A stretch of 64,000 nucleotides of DNA from Sphingobacterium corticibacter (GCF_003076635.1 NZ_QDKG01000002.1:1-64000), one strand, 5' to 3'; shown: positions 16,037-25,526, counted from the first letter of the stretch. The notes: generated by a model not told the origin, from the letters alone. Numbers and translations: made by a program.

Positions 16037-16219
16037 ATGAAGTCCACACGAAAGTTGAAAATACAGGGTAAATTTCGCAAGAGGCGCTGGGACAGTATCT
16101 CCGTTCCAGAAATTAGACTAGAAGGGAAATGGATGGAAGAAGTTGGGTTTAAGCAAGGTCAATACGTTAACATACAAGTAGCCAAAAATAAATTGATCAT
16201 CCGCATCGACAAAACCTAA
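16037..16219 (+). CDS. SymE-like toxin (AbrB-fold type)
   Basis: A 60-residue basic protein. The core SVPEIRLEGKWMEEVGF followed by GQYVNIQVAKNKLIIRI is the SymE pattern: PEIRLxGKWLxxxGF, then a swapped-hairpin strand. In E. coli SymE is an SOS-induced toxin controlled by the antisense RNA SymR. Here the gene faces a broken XRE repressor and sits behind a palindromic site, so control by a protein repressor is the simpler reading. No SymR-like antisense promoter was recognised. The basic N-terminus (KSTRKLKIQGKFRKRRW) suggests nucleic-acid contact. Confidence 0.75.
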   Translation: MKSTRKLKIQGKFRKRRWDSISVPEIRLEGKWMEEVGFKQGQYVNIQVAKNKLIIRIDKT

Positions 16220-16275
16220 AGAGACCTCTTAGTAGAGAACCTCCGTCTCATAATGTGCTTAAGAGTAAATATTTT

Positions 16276-16283
16276 TATCTTTG
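16276..16283 (+). promoter_or_regulatory. -7 promoter element (TATCTTTG)
   Basis: TATCTTTG fits the TAnnTTTG consensus and lies 44 bases before the ATG at 16328; no strong TTTG -33 partner is visible. Confidence 0.45.
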
Positions 16284-16327
16284 TGTAGTCACACCGTTCA
16301 CCATTCGGCAACCTCATTTATTCAGAC

Positions 16328-17107
16328 ATGCACTACGCAACATTTGTATTCATCACTCTCCTACAGCTCGTCTTAATCTCTGGCCAATCAAATCATGAGA
16401 AGAATATCGTAGCCATAAACAAAGATCCAAAGGAACTGCTGGACAGCCTAAAAAAGCACGTAGATCAAAGTTGGATAAGTGAAAACCCCAGTTTTCAGCC
16501 AACGCAATCGTCATTCTTCAATAAGGAAAACGAGAAGAATTACTATGTAGCGGGACTGCAGATAAGTGGCGTGGGTGTACCATTCATGTGGGATAGCAAC
16601 CTGTCATTATTAAAACGCTTATTAGAAGCAGACCCACAAATACAAGTAAAACAAAATGCTGATGCCGACCCGATGTATGCCGGAACCAAAGTGCATTGGA
16701 ATAAACCGATTTCCGCTCTCATTTGGATCGAAGGTGCCGCTCAGGAAGCAACAGTCGATCACTGGTATTTAATTTCGAATACCGACTGCCCAGGAACCAT
16801 TACTTTCCCAACTATTTCCTTTGACAAGGAAGTAGCCATTCCTGCTCCGCATGAAAATAGCTTAGACGGATTGACCATTTTCCCTTACGACGATCGCATC
16901 CATATTACAAGCCATGAGATAGCCCTGACTACGATCGACAATCAATCGATGACAGGCATTGGTTATGATTTAAATGATGATGACATCCTAGATATATTCA
17001 CCTACACAGAAGAAATCAATGAAACCACGAGCTATATACGGCTATACATCAACGTGAATGGCGTGTGGAAATGCACATGGATACATTTGGATGAGGTTTG
17101 CATCTAA
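16328..17107 (+). CDS. secreted protein of unknown function with an acidic Ca-loop-like motif
   Basis: A 259-residue protein with a signal peptide (hydrophobic 5-18). No family was recognised. The mature part is beta-rich and carries GYDLNDDDILDIF near residue 220, which has the DxNxDxxxDxF spacing of calcium-binding FG-GAP/VCBS loops. Two late cysteines flank the end (WKCTWIHL and the final VCI) and a third lies in NTDCPGT. Function unknown; no partner gene stands nearby. Confidence 0.6.
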   Translation: MHYATFVFITLLQLVLISGQSNHEKNIVAINKDPKELLDSLKKHVDQSWISENPSFQPTQSSFFNKENEKNYYVAGLQISGVGVPFMWDSNLSLLKRLLEADPQIQVKQNADADPMYAGTKVHWNKPISALIWIEGAAQEATVDHWYLISNTDCPGTITFPTISFDKEVAIPAPHENSLDGLTIFPYDDRIHITSHEIALTTIDNQSMTGIGYDLNDDDILDIFTYTEEINETTSYIRLYINVNGVWKCTWIHLDEVCI

Positions 17108-17287
17108 AAGCGTTTATCCCTCTTGCCAACACATTTATTAGCTCGAATCGGCATGTGAAAAACAAAGCCATTATTTCGGATGCCATCTTCTTAATCAGGC
17201 TAAAAATGAAACTTCCGAAAAAAAATTAAAAAATCTACTAAGATTTCCAGCACAAGGTCGTTATAGCAGTACTAACCCTATAAACCT

Positions 17288-18484
17288 ATGAATGCTACGG
17301 AACGAATAGCCGAGCTAATAAAACGATATATCGAAGGCAAGCTAACGCTGGAGGAATCAGAGACCTTAACGCGTTGGCGTAAGCTGGATGATACCAACGA
17401 AGCTTTTTTCCAGCAGGTTACGCAGGGCGAAGAGGTTTTTGGGGATGCGTTGCAATGGATCGACATGGAAGACGAGCATGCCGAGCAGCAACTCGATCAG
17501 ATCAAACAGCTAACGTTCGATAAACTTCATCAAACACAATCCATCCCTTTACGCCGCAATAGGATTCGCCCTTTTATATACAAGGGAGCGGCAGCAGCTC
17601 TATTAATTTGTGCTTCCGTATTTGGCTACTTCCAGTTACGTGAGCACGCCACATCATCCGAAAACATCGAAGCAGCCAGCATCCTTCCCGGCGGCAATAA
17701 AGCCGAATTGGTCTTGTCTGACGGACAAAAGATCAACCTGCGCAGCGACAAAGACGGTATTGTACTCGATCAAGAATTAAACTATTCTGATGGCACGCCA
17801 TTACTCGCTATCGACAAAGAAAAGTTGGCACAAACTACCGCTAGCATCACCGTTCCGGTAGGTGGTAAATACCGCGTAACGCTAAGCGACGGCACGCACG
17901 TACACCTCAATGCACAGTCGAAATTAACCTATCCACTGTTGTTCAACAGCCAGAAGAGGCAGGTGAGTATAGAAGGCGAAGCTTATTTCGAAGTGGCACA
18001 ACAATATGTGAATAATCGCCGCGTACCTTTCGAGGTAAACTGCCAAGATCAGATCATCCGCGTAACGGGCACTAGCTTTAATGTATCCGCATATGCCGAT
18101 GATCCGCAAACGCTCACCACATTGGTGGAGGGTTCTGTAGAAATCGAAACTACCCAAGGTCGGCTATCCTTGCGCCCAAATGAGCAAGCCGTAGTGCAGC
18201 ACGATCGGATCAATAAAAAGCAAGTGGACGTAGCGTCCTATGTTGCATGGAAAGACAACAATTTCCTGTTTTTTGAAACAGAATTAAAAGACCTCATGAA
18301 GCAGATCAGTCGTTGGTACGCTGTGGAAGTCAGCTATCCGAAGGCGATCCCGCCCACCTATTTTTATGGCGAGATTACACGCGAAAAAAATCTTTCCGAA
18401 GTACTCCGCATCTTGGAGAAGGCGGGCGTAAAATTTGAACTAAGCAAAGCAGGCGGCAAAGTCCGTCTTCAAGTAAACCAGTAA
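17288..18484 (+). CDS. FecR-family anti-sigma factor
   Basis: A 398-residue single-pass membrane protein. The N-terminal cytosolic segment (IAELIKRYIEGKLTLEES) is the sigma-binding helix bundle. One membrane helix spans about residues 97-113 (GAAAALLICASVFGY). The periplasmic FecR domain starts near GGNKAELVLSDGQ and includes VTLSDGTHVHLNAQSKLTYP and GEAYFEVA; the C-terminal DUF4974 region closes it. FecR proteins take a signal from the STN domain of a TonB receptor and release an ECF sigma factor. The usual upstream sigma gene is missing here; a candidate lies at 24901. SusC and SusD genes follow. Confidence 0.92.
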   Translation: MNATERIAELIKRYIEGKLTLEESETLTRWRKLDDTNEAFFQQVTQGEEVFGDALQWIDMEDEHAEQQLDQIKQLTFDKLHQTQSIPLRRNRIRPFIYKGAAAALLICASVFGYFQLREHATSSENIEAASILPGGNKAELVLSDGQKINLRSDKDGIVLDQELNYSDGTPLLAIDKEKLAQTTASITVPVGGKYRVTLSDGTHVHLNAQSKLTYPLLFNSQKRQVSIEGEAYFEVAQQYVNNRRVPFEVNCQDQIIRVTGTSFNVSAYADDPQTLTTLVEGSVEIETTQGRLSLRPNEQAVVQHDRINKKQVDVASYVAWKDNNFLFFETELKDLMKQISRWYAVEVSYPKAIPPTYFYGEITREKNLSEVLRILEKAGVKFELSKAGGKVRLQVNQ

Positions 18485-18503
18485 TAAACAAAATCTACAC
18501 ACT

Positions 18504-18588
18504 ATGAAAACATCTGCTAAAAGCTATCCAACATAAGCCGCTGGGCAAGAACAGAAAAACCGAACTGGATTCTCACACCTCAGTTCGG
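18504..18588 (+). other. leader-like mini-ORF and hairpin between fecR and susC
   Basis: After fecR a 10-codon frame starts ATG at 18504 (MKTSAKSYPT, stop at 18534-18536). It is followed by a stem pairing CCGAACTG (18560-18567) with CAGTTCGG (18581-18588) around a 13-base loop and no U-tract. The order short ORF, then hairpin, then receptor resembles a transcript leader that tunes the susC level. No consensus promoter was recognised in the gap. Confidence 0.35.
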
Positions 18589-18666
18589 CCAACTGTTTAC
18601 ATGCCAGATAAGCGCTACTGACCACAATAAACCCTTATTCATCAACACATGTAATTGTACAAAAAT

Positions 18667-21600
18667 ATGATTTTTATACAACAGGTCGATTATGCCCCGA
18701 GTGCGGCTAGATCTAAAATTAAACGTTGGGTAATCATTATGAAATTAACCATACTATTTACCGTTTTAAGCATCCTAAAACTCACTGCCAGTGGATTTGC
18801 ACAGCCAATCTCCATCAAGGCGGTCAACACGCCGCTGGTCAACATCATGCAATCGGTACAAAAGCAGAGCGGCATGCCATTCTTACTCAATGGCAAAGAC
18901 ATTGCGGCAGCAAAACTCACCGCCGACATCAAGGATGTACAATTGGAAAAAGCCCTCAACTTGTTGTTCGTAGGACAACCGATTGCATGGGAAATCTCCG
19001 ATGGCACCATTATCTTGCGTCGGCAAGCAGCCGCGAACGCAAAAAACGGGGTTGCGCCCACTGCGCGGCAAGAGCGTAGGATCAGTGGAACAGTGACCGA
19101 TGAGCGTGGCGTGCCTATCCAAGGTGCTTCCGTACAAGTTGTGGGAAGCAATGTAGGCACGAATACCGACGATCAGGGAAACTTTCAATTGGTGCTACCA
19201 AGCGGCAACAGACCTGTACTGCGCGTAAGCTATATTGGTTTTCTAAGTACGGATATCAATGTCGGTGATCAGCAGACCTTGAATGTGACGCTCAAAGCTA
19301 GCTTAGGCGACCTTGATGAAGTTGTCGTAGTAGGTTATGGTACACAAAAGAAAAAATTGGTTACCGGTGCCACGGTAGAAATTAAGGGCGAGGATCTGGA
19401 AAGATTAAGCACGCCCAACATCTTGGAAGCGATGCAAAGTCAATCTCCCGGAGTGCAGATCACGCAAAACTCTGGTATGCCTGGCGAAAGTTTTAAAGTC
19501 ACGATCCGTGGTTTAGGAACGATCAACAATTCATCGCCGCTCTACGTGATCGACGGAATTCCGGGTGGCGACATTAATGTTTTAAACCCTTCGGATATCG
19601 AACGTATCGACGTACTGAAAGATGCCGCATCTGCTGCGATTTATGGTTCGCGGGCTGCCAATGGCGTTGTGCTCGTGACTACAAAACAGGGACGTGCAGG
19701 CAAGCTTTCCTTGCATTTGGACAGCTATGTCGGCTTCCAAAATGTATACAAAATGCCCTCATTGCTGACGGCAAAAGAGTACATGGCTATTCAGGATGAG
19801 CGACGCTTTAACGAAGGTGCCGCGCCATTCAACTGGGAACAACTTATTCCAAAACAGTACGAGCAAATCATGAATGGTAGCTGGAATGGTACCAACTGGA
19901 TGCGGGAAATCCAAAACGAAAATGCGCTATTGCAGAATACTTCACTCAACTTGATGGGTGGCAATGAACAATCGCGCTTCTCAATGGGCTATTCGCACAC
20001 CAATCGTGATGGTATCTTGGGCGCTCCGGTTCAACCTGACTTTCAGCGCCAAACTGCTCGTATCAACTCCGAACACATCTTATTGAAAAATGATGAGTTT
20101 GATATCGTCAAATTTGGTGAAAACCTCAACTACGCGTACACAAAACGTTCGGGAATTGGTATCGGTAATATTTATTGGAACGACATCCACAACATGTTGG
20201 TGGGCAATCCACTGCTTCCTATTCGCAATGCGAATGGTGGCTACTATGATCACGCTAGCAAGGTAGCCGATGGTTGGGCACTAGATGGTGCGACTGCCAA
20301 TCCGGTCGCAGATATGGATTATCGCCGCGGACAAAATTTGAGCAAAAACCACGCGTTATCAATCAATGCTTATCTAGAGGTACAACCTATCAAAGACTTG
20401 GTATTCCGCTCCAGCTTTGGCTATCGGCTAACGGCTTCTTCTTACCGCCAATATACGCCTGCCTTTGAGCTGTCGACCACCACGGTTAACGCGATAGATG
20501 ATATCTCTCAAAACCAAGGTTTAGGCTATAAATACCTATGGGAAAATACGTTGAGCTACAAACTGCATCCTTTCCAGAATCATCAATTAGATGTCGTCGT
20601 TGGTCAATCTATCGAGAAGAACGGATTGGGTGAAGATGTGGGCGCTGCCACGGCAAACTCCTCTTTCCCTGGACAATGGGACAAAGCTTGGCTGAGCAAT
20701 GGACAAGGCTATGATGGCTTTGTACCAACGGTCAACGGTGCACACTGGCCACAGTTCAATATCGCATCCTACTTCGGCCGTTTGAATTACAATATCAACG
20801 AGACCTATTTAGCTTCCTTTGTACTACGTGCCGACGGTTCGTCCAACTTTGCCCCCGGGCATCGCTGGGGTTACTTCCCTTCTGCATCGTTGGGCTGGGT
20901 TGCCACTAACGAGGACTTCCTGCAAGATCAATCTTGGTTGAATTTCTTGAAGTTTCGTGGGAGCTGGGGCCAGAATGGTAATGCTGAGATTCGTCCATTT
21001 CAATACTTAGCGACGGTAGCTATCGACGCGAGAAACGGTTATTACTTTGGCAATAGCAAGAGTACGCTGTTGCGTGGAGCTTATCCTGAAATCTTACCAA
21101 ATCCTAATGTAAGCTGGGAAACTTCAGAGCAGCTCAACATTGGTTTCGATTCCCGTTTTGCGAATAATAGATTGGCGGTGGTATTCGATTGGTATCGCAA
21201 ATCTACGATCGACTGGTTGGTGCAGGCACCTATTTTAGCCATCTATGGTACACAAGCACCATTTATCAACGGTGGTGACATTGTGAACAAAGGTTTTGAG
21301 TTGGGCTTTAACTGGAATGACACCAAAGGTGATTTCCGCTATGGCATTGGTATTAACGGTGCGTACAACAAGAATGAAGTAACTCGAATTGCCAATAATG
21401 AGGGTATCATTCATGGTAATCCAGATGTATTGAGTCAAGGTACGAAAGAAATGTACCGCGCACAGGTGGGCTATCCTATCGGATACTTCTTCGGTTTCAA
21501 AACCGATGGGATCTTTCAGACACAAGAGCAAATCGACGCCTTGCGTGCATCCGGTCATGGCGTTCTTCCAGGTGCGCAGCCCGGCGATGTATTCTTTCGT

Positions 21601-22152
21601 GATACCAATGGTGATGGCGCTATTACCGATGATGACCGGGTGATGATTGGCAATCCGCATCCAGCCTTTAGCGGCGGACTAAACCTTACATTTGGTTACA
21701 AAGGGATAGACCTTGCGGTTACGGCTATTGGTTCATTTGGCCATCAAATCGCCAAATCTTACCGTTCCTTCGCGGATAGTCCATTGCAAAATTATACGAC
21801 GGAGGTTTTTGGCCGTTGGCATGGCGAAGGCACTTCCAATCGTTTGCCTCGCTTAACTAGCGGAAGCCATACCAATAATCAGTATATCTCTGACATCTAT
21901 ATTGAGAATGGTGATTTTGTCAAGATTCAAAACATCACATTGGGCTATGACCTAAAACAGATTTGGAAAAATGCACCATTCAGCCAAACTCGTATTTACG
22001 CTACGGTACAAAACTTATTCACCTTCACCAACTATAGCGGTATGGATCCCGAGATCGGCTACGGTTACGACGAGCCTTGGGTAAATGGTATTGACTTAGG
22101 TTTCTACCCACAACCGCGTACGGTGATGTTTGGAATGAACTTTAAATTCTAA
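18667..22152 (+). CDS. SusC/RagA TonB-dependent receptor with STN domain
   Basis: About 1161 residues. Order: long basic n-region and membrane signal (MKLTILFTVLSILKLTASGF), STN domain (about residues 50-115, with NIMQSVQKQSGMPFLL), carboxypeptidase-like domain (RRISGTVTDERGVPIQGASV), the TonB box and plug (VVVGYGTQKKK, then VTIRGLGTINNSSPLYVIDG), and a 22-strand barrel ending in FGMNFKF. The STN domain, absent in plain SusC, contacts FecR, so this receptor should signal as well as import. It pulls a bound glycan or other ligand with its SusD lid. The frame starts TTG at 18655; ATG 18667 is used. The stop TAA overlaps the susD ATG by one base. Confidence 0.95.
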   Translation: MIFIQQVDYAPSAARSKIKRWVIIMKLTILFTVLSILKLTASGFAQPISIKAVNTPLVNIMQSVQKQSGMPFLLNGKDIAAAKLTADIKDVQLEKALNLLFVGQPIAWEISDGTIILRRQAAANAKNGVAPTARQERRISGTVTDERGVPIQGASVQVVGSNVGTNTDDQGNFQLVLPSGNRPVLRVSYIGFLSTDINVGDQQTLNVTLKASLGDLDEVVVVGYGTQKKKLVTGATVEIKGEDLERLSTPNILEAMQSQSPGVQITQNSGMPGESFKVTIRGLGTINNSSPLYVIDGIPGGDINVLNPSDIERIDVLKDAASAAIYGSRAANGVVLVTTKQGRAGKLSLHLDSYVGFQNVYKMPSLLTAKEYMAIQDERRFNEGAAPFNWEQLIPKQYEQIMNGSWNGTNWMREIQNENALLQNTSLNLMGGNEQSRFSMGYSHTNRDGILGAPVQPDFQRQTARINSEHILLKNDEFDIVKFGENLNYAYTKRSGIGIGNIYWNDIHNMLVGNPLLPIRNANGGYYDHASKVADGWALDGATANPVADMDYRRGQNLSKNHALSINAYLEVQPIKDLVFRSSFGYRLTASSYRQYTPAFELSTTTVNAIDDISQNQGLGYKYLWENTLSYKLHPFQNHQLDVVVGQSIEKNGLGEDVGAATANSSFPGQWDKAWLSNGQGYDGFVPTVNGAHWPQFNIASYFGRLNYNINETYLASFVLRADGSSNFAPGHRWGYFPSASLGWVATNEDFLQDQSWLNFLKFRGSWGQNGNAEIRPFQYLATVAIDARNGYYFGNSKSTLLRGAYPEILPNPNVSWETSEQLNIGFDSRFANNRLAVVFDWYRKSTIDWLVQAPILAIYGTQAPFINGGDIVNKGFELGFNWNDTKGDFRYGIGINGAYNKNEVTRIANNEGIIHGNPDVLSQGTKEMYRAQVGYPIGYFFGFKTDGIFQTQEQIDALRASGHGVLPGAQPGDVFFRDTNGDGAITDDDRVMIGNPHPAFSGGLNLTFGYKGIDLAVTAIGSFGHQIAKSYRSFADSPLQNYTTEVFGRWHGEGTSNRLPRLTSGSHTNNQYISDIYIENGDFVKIQNITLGYDLKQIWKNAPFSQTRIYATVQNLFTFTNYSGMDPEIGYGYDEPWVNGIDLGFYPQPRTVMFGMNFKF

Positions 22153-23852
22153 TGAAAGACATGAAAAAGATCTTATTTACCTTACTCGCCGCGGGTCTAT
22201 TGACCTCCTGCGATAAGTTTCTAGATACGGAAAGCTACGATAAAAAAAATACTGGCAACTTTCCGGTCACGGTGGCAGATGCCAATAGCATGCTTACGGG
22301 CATTTATTCGAGCTTGAGTGCCGCCATTTCGAATGTGCAGAACACCCATTTCTACATGGCAGAACTAGCTTCTGACGACCGTTTTGGTGGTGGTGGTGAA
22401 AATGACCGCGACATGCAAGGGCTAGATCACCTGATGAATACGCAGCCCGATCGTTTTCTAACGTTCTGGACAGCACGCTACCAAGGAATATTCCGTGCGA
22501 ACACCGCTTTAGAAACTTTGGATCAAGTGGAGGGCTGGACGAATGAAGCGCAGAAAAATCAGGTTTTGGGGGAAGTTTACTTTCTTCGGGCACTTTATTA
22601 CTTTGAGCTATCTCAACTCTTTGGGGAAGTGCCTTTGGTAACGAGCACATCCGTCTCCAATATACCGAAAACGCCAGCGGATGAAACTTACGCGCAGATA
22701 GCGGCTGATCTTCAACAAGCGATCAACTTAATGCCGGCCACTCCTTACACCAGCGTAGCGTCAGGACACGCCACGAAATGGGCTGCTCAAGCGCTGCTAG
22801 CACGTGTGTATCTATTTTATACCGGTTATTATAGCAAGAGCGAGTTGCCTGTTGCATCAGGTGGCAGCATTAACAAAGCACAAGTACAGCAAGGATTGGA
22901 AGAATGTATCGCTAATAGTGGTCATGATTTGGTAGCCGATTTTCGCAATCTGTGGCCTTACTCTAATGAGTTTACCAAAAAGGATTATCCCTATGCTCAG
23001 GATAACAACCTAAGCTACGCTGGCGATGGTCACAAGGAAACGGTTTTTGCGGTCAAGTTTGGCACCTTGGTCGACTGGGGAGACCAATATATGTTGGGCT
23101 ATTCCAATCAATACAATCTTCACTTTAGCTTACGCAACAATAATGGGCAAGCAGGCACGTTTCCATTCGGCCAAGGTTGGGGTGCAGGCCCTGTGAATAG
23201 CAGTTTGTGGAACGAATGGCGACAAGCTGAACCAACCGATGTTCGTCGTGCAGGTTCGATTATCAATGTAGATACCGATCTTGATAATTATATCTACGGC
23301 GCCGATAATCAAATGGAGGAAACTGGTTTTTGGCAAAAGAAATACATTGCCGTTACCGCATACGATGATGGTCGTTTAATCCCGTCCTATGCTATCTTGG
23401 CCGATGCGGCAGCAGCCGAATACCAATTGGCACATACACAAGATATGGTGCTTATTCGCTTCGCGGATGTACTATTGATGCACGCCGAGCTTTCGGAAAC
23501 CAACACCAACCTCAATCGGGTGCGCGCGCGCGCGAATCTTGACCCAGTAGGCTATTCGTTAGCCGCGCTCAAGCGAGAACGCCGATGGGAATTAGCATTT
23601 GAAGGATTGCGCTATTTCGATTTGATGCGTTGGCAAGAAGCGGCCACAGCGCTTGGTCGTCAAGAAGGTGTATCTATCCGCAATAAGGGAATTGATACGC
23701 AGATGCGCGGATTTGGCGGTGGATATGCGGCTCGATTTGAAGCTACGGGAGGTTTTTGGCCTATTCCAATCTCACAAATCGCACTATCTGACGGTGTCTT
23801 AACGCAGAATAAAGGTTGGGGTGAGTCTACACATGAATTCCCAGGTTGGTAA
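22152..23852 (+). CDS. SusD/RagB-family nutrient-binding lipoprotein
   Basis: A 566-residue outer-membrane lipoprotein that caps the SusC barrel and binds its ligand. Lipobox LLTSC near residue 20. The SusD N-terminal pattern YYFELSQLFGEVPLV and the C-terminal VLLMHAELSE, NRVRARANLDPV, RRWELAFEGLRYFDLMRW and FWPIPISQIAL are classic. The ligand cannot be read from sequence, and no glycosidase lies next to the pair, so a protein, glycan or small-molecule target is possible. A one-base TAATG overlap links it to susC. Confidence 0.94.
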   Translation: MKDMKKILFTLLAAGLLTSCDKFLDTESYDKKNTGNFPVTVADANSMLTGIYSSLSAAISNVQNTHFYMAELASDDRFGGGGENDRDMQGLDHLMNTQPDRFLTFWTARYQGIFRANTALETLDQVEGWTNEAQKNQVLGEVYFLRALYYFELSQLFGEVPLVTSTSVSNIPKTPADETYAQIAADLQQAINLMPATPYTSVASGHATKWAAQALLARVYLFYTGYYSKSELPVASGGSINKAQVQQGLEECIANSGHDLVADFRNLWPYSNEFTKKDYPYAQDNNLSYAGDGHKETVFAVKFGTLVDWGDQYMLGYSNQYNLHFSLRNNNGQAGTFPFGQGWGAGPVNSSLWNEWRQAEPTDVRRAGSIINVDTDLDNYIYGADNQMEETGFWQKKYIAVTAYDDGRLIPSYAILADAAAAEYQLAHTQDMVLIRFADVLLMHAELSETNTNLNRVRARANLDPVGYSLAALKRERRWELAFEGLRYFDLMRWQEAATALGRQEGVSIRNKGIDTQMRGFGGGYAARFEATGGFWPIPISQIALSDGVLTQNKGWGESTHEFPGW

Positions 23853-23871
23853 TCTTTTAGAAAAACACATT

Positions 23872-24702
23872 ATGAAAAAATTCTGGTATACCCTCTGTAT
23901 TAGTCTCACGCTACTCACCGTAGGTTGTGACGCGATTGAAGACAGAATGGAATTAGGTTCGGCCATCAGCGCCGAACAACTACAGCTTACCGCAACACCA
24001 GTGATCGTTGACGGTAAGAAAAGTAATAAAGTCGTATTAGACAATAAAAGTCCGGTACTCTCTTCGTGGGATTACGGTGTTGGACTGACGCAACGCAAAA
24101 CCGATACGGTTTTGCTGGTATCTACGGGCGACAATGAAATCATTTTTACAGGTTTAAACCCTGATGGTAGCAAAATCACCAAAACCTTACAGGTTACGGT
24201 AGATGAATTGACTTTTCCAGTTCCGCTGGAATGGGGATTCTTAACTGGTGGCTCGGAGAGAACTTGGGTTTGGGACACGACGAAGCCTGCAGTTTGGGGT
24301 AATGGTGGTTACATGGGCAACTCCGCTCCAGCGTGGTGGACTTTAAAAGAAGCCGACATCAATGGCCAGGCGGCAGGTGAAGGTGTGGGTGCCAAGATGG
24401 AGTTTGCGCTTCGCGGAGCTCGGTTATCGAAGATCAAATCAACTGGGCAGACAGAAGACGGTTCGTTTTCTTTTGATATGACGAAAAAGATTACGTTGGA
24501 CGATGGCACGGTTTGGGCCAAGGGAAAATTGACGACAAAAGGTGTTACCGTACTTTGTGGCATATCGCCGAATGAAAGCAATGCTCCCGTATACGAATAC
24601 GATATCTTAATCATCAATGATACTGAAATGGTTCTTTCCTATCCTGAACCCGGAGTAGGCGCATGGGGAACAGCCTGGTTTTGGGTGTTTCGCGCTGAAT
24701 AA
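23872..24702 (+). CDS. surface lipoprotein of the SusC/D locus, unknown function
   Basis: A 276-residue lipoprotein; signal ends LLTVGCDAI. No family is recognised with certainty. It starts with a short beta region (TATPVIVDGKKSNKVVLDN, then SSWDYGVGLT), resembling the PKD-like domains of SusE/SusF-type lipoproteins, followed by an aromatic-rich beta domain (ERTWVWDTTKPAVWGNGGYM, SAPAWWTL) that could be a glycan-binding sandwich. The frame opens at 23821 but ATG 23872 gives the lipoprotein signal. It starts 19 bases after susD and ends before a terminator, so it is the last gene of the operon. Confidence 0.65.
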   Translation: MKKFWYTLCISLTLLTVGCDAIEDRMELGSAISAEQLQLTATPVIVDGKKSNKVVLDNKSPVLSSWDYGVGLTQRKTDTVLLVSTGDNEIIFTGLNPDGSKITKTLQVTVDELTFPVPLEWGFLTGGSERTWVWDTTKPAVWGNGGYMGNSAPAWWTLKEADINGQAAGEGVGAKMEFALRGARLSKIKSTGQTEDGSFSFDMTKKITLDDGTVWAKGKLTTKGVTVLCGISPNESNAPVYEYDILIINDTEMVLSYPEPGVGAWGTAWFWVFRAE

Positions 24703-24728
24703 ACAGTGATTCGGAATTTAGTACATGA

Positions 24729-24761
24729 ACGCCTGATCTTTCGATCAGGCGTTTTTGTTTT
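24729..24761 (+). terminator. Rho-independent terminator after the susCD operon
   Basis: ACGCCTGATC pairs with GATCAGGCGT around a TTTC loop and is followed by TTTTGTTTT. A textbook stem and U-tract, 26 bases past the stop. Confidence 0.9.
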
Positions 24762-24900
24762 GCATGAGCGTCGGCAGCATCTCAACCGTTAAATTTCCCA
24801 TCACAAATAAATGAAGACTTGTACTTTTAATTGTATAATATTTACAGTAGATTTGGATATCAACCTAGATAGTACAACCTACTATAAACCGGCTACCTAT

Positions 24901-25500
24901 ATGGATAAGTTTGACAAACAGATTTCTGATTTGCAACAGGGCAAAGAGACGGCTTTATGTTTCTTTATGGATCAGTATGCCAGCGCACTTCAGTTCTTTG
25001 CTTTCAAACTCATCAAAGACAAGGAAGCTAGCGCCGAGATTGTTTCAGATGCCTTTGTAAAGTTATGGGATCGGCGACTAAATTTCCCAGCAGCCGATGG
25101 ACTAAAATCTTTTCTATACTTAGTAACCAGAAATGCTTGTCTAGATCACCTCAAGCAAAGCAGAAACAAATTTGCGCACGATGACGCATTGCTGCTCGAT
25201 ATAGCGACGTCTGACAGCGACATTCTTAAGAAGATTATTTACAATGAGTTAGTAGAATTGATCGTGCTTGAAATCAAAAAACTACCTAAACAACAGGCGC
25301 AAGTATTTCAACTGGCCATAATGGAAGGTCGAAACACGCAGGAAATATGCGACGAACTACATACCAGCCCAAGTACAGTCTATTTTGCGCGCTCGAAAGC
25401 TATTGCTGCCCTGAAAAAAGCTTTTGAACAGAGAAAAATATCTGTGCATTACATTTCTTTATTACCGCTAGCCGCAGCTGGCGGTTCATTTATTGTTTAA
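24901..25500 (+). CDS. ECF-type RNA polymerase sigma-70 factor
   Basis: A 199-residue sigma factor. Region 2 appears in FFAFKLIKDKEASAEIVSDA and FVKLWDRR, with SFLYLVTRNACLDHLKQ behind; region 4 in IKKLPKQQAQVFQLAIMEG, TQEICDELHTSPSTVYFARS. The frame runs from 24811 but ATG 24901 gives the expected N-terminus. It has no FecR behind it, while the FecR at 17288 has no sigma gene in front, so the two could pair across the susCD operon. The C-terminal tail after the sigma fold (SLLPLAAAGGSFIV) is hydrophobic and unusual. A terminator separates it from the operon before. Confidence 0.9.
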   Translation: MDKFDKQISDLQQGKETALCFFMDQYASALQFFAFKLIKDKEASAEIVSDAFVKLWDRRLNFPAADGLKSFLYLVTRNACLDHLKQSRNKFAHDDALLLDIATSDSDILKKIIYNELVELIVLEIKKLPKQQAQVFQLAIMEGRNTQEICDELHTSPSTVYFARSKAIAALKKAFEQRKISVHYISLLPLAAAGGSFIV

Positions 25501-25526
25501 AGGCATCTTGAACCTTTAAAGTGACC

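Noticed and set aside
18690..19160. 156-codon reverse frame opposite susC
   Set aside because: Shadow of the STN/carboxypeptidase-like part of susC; no independent evidence.
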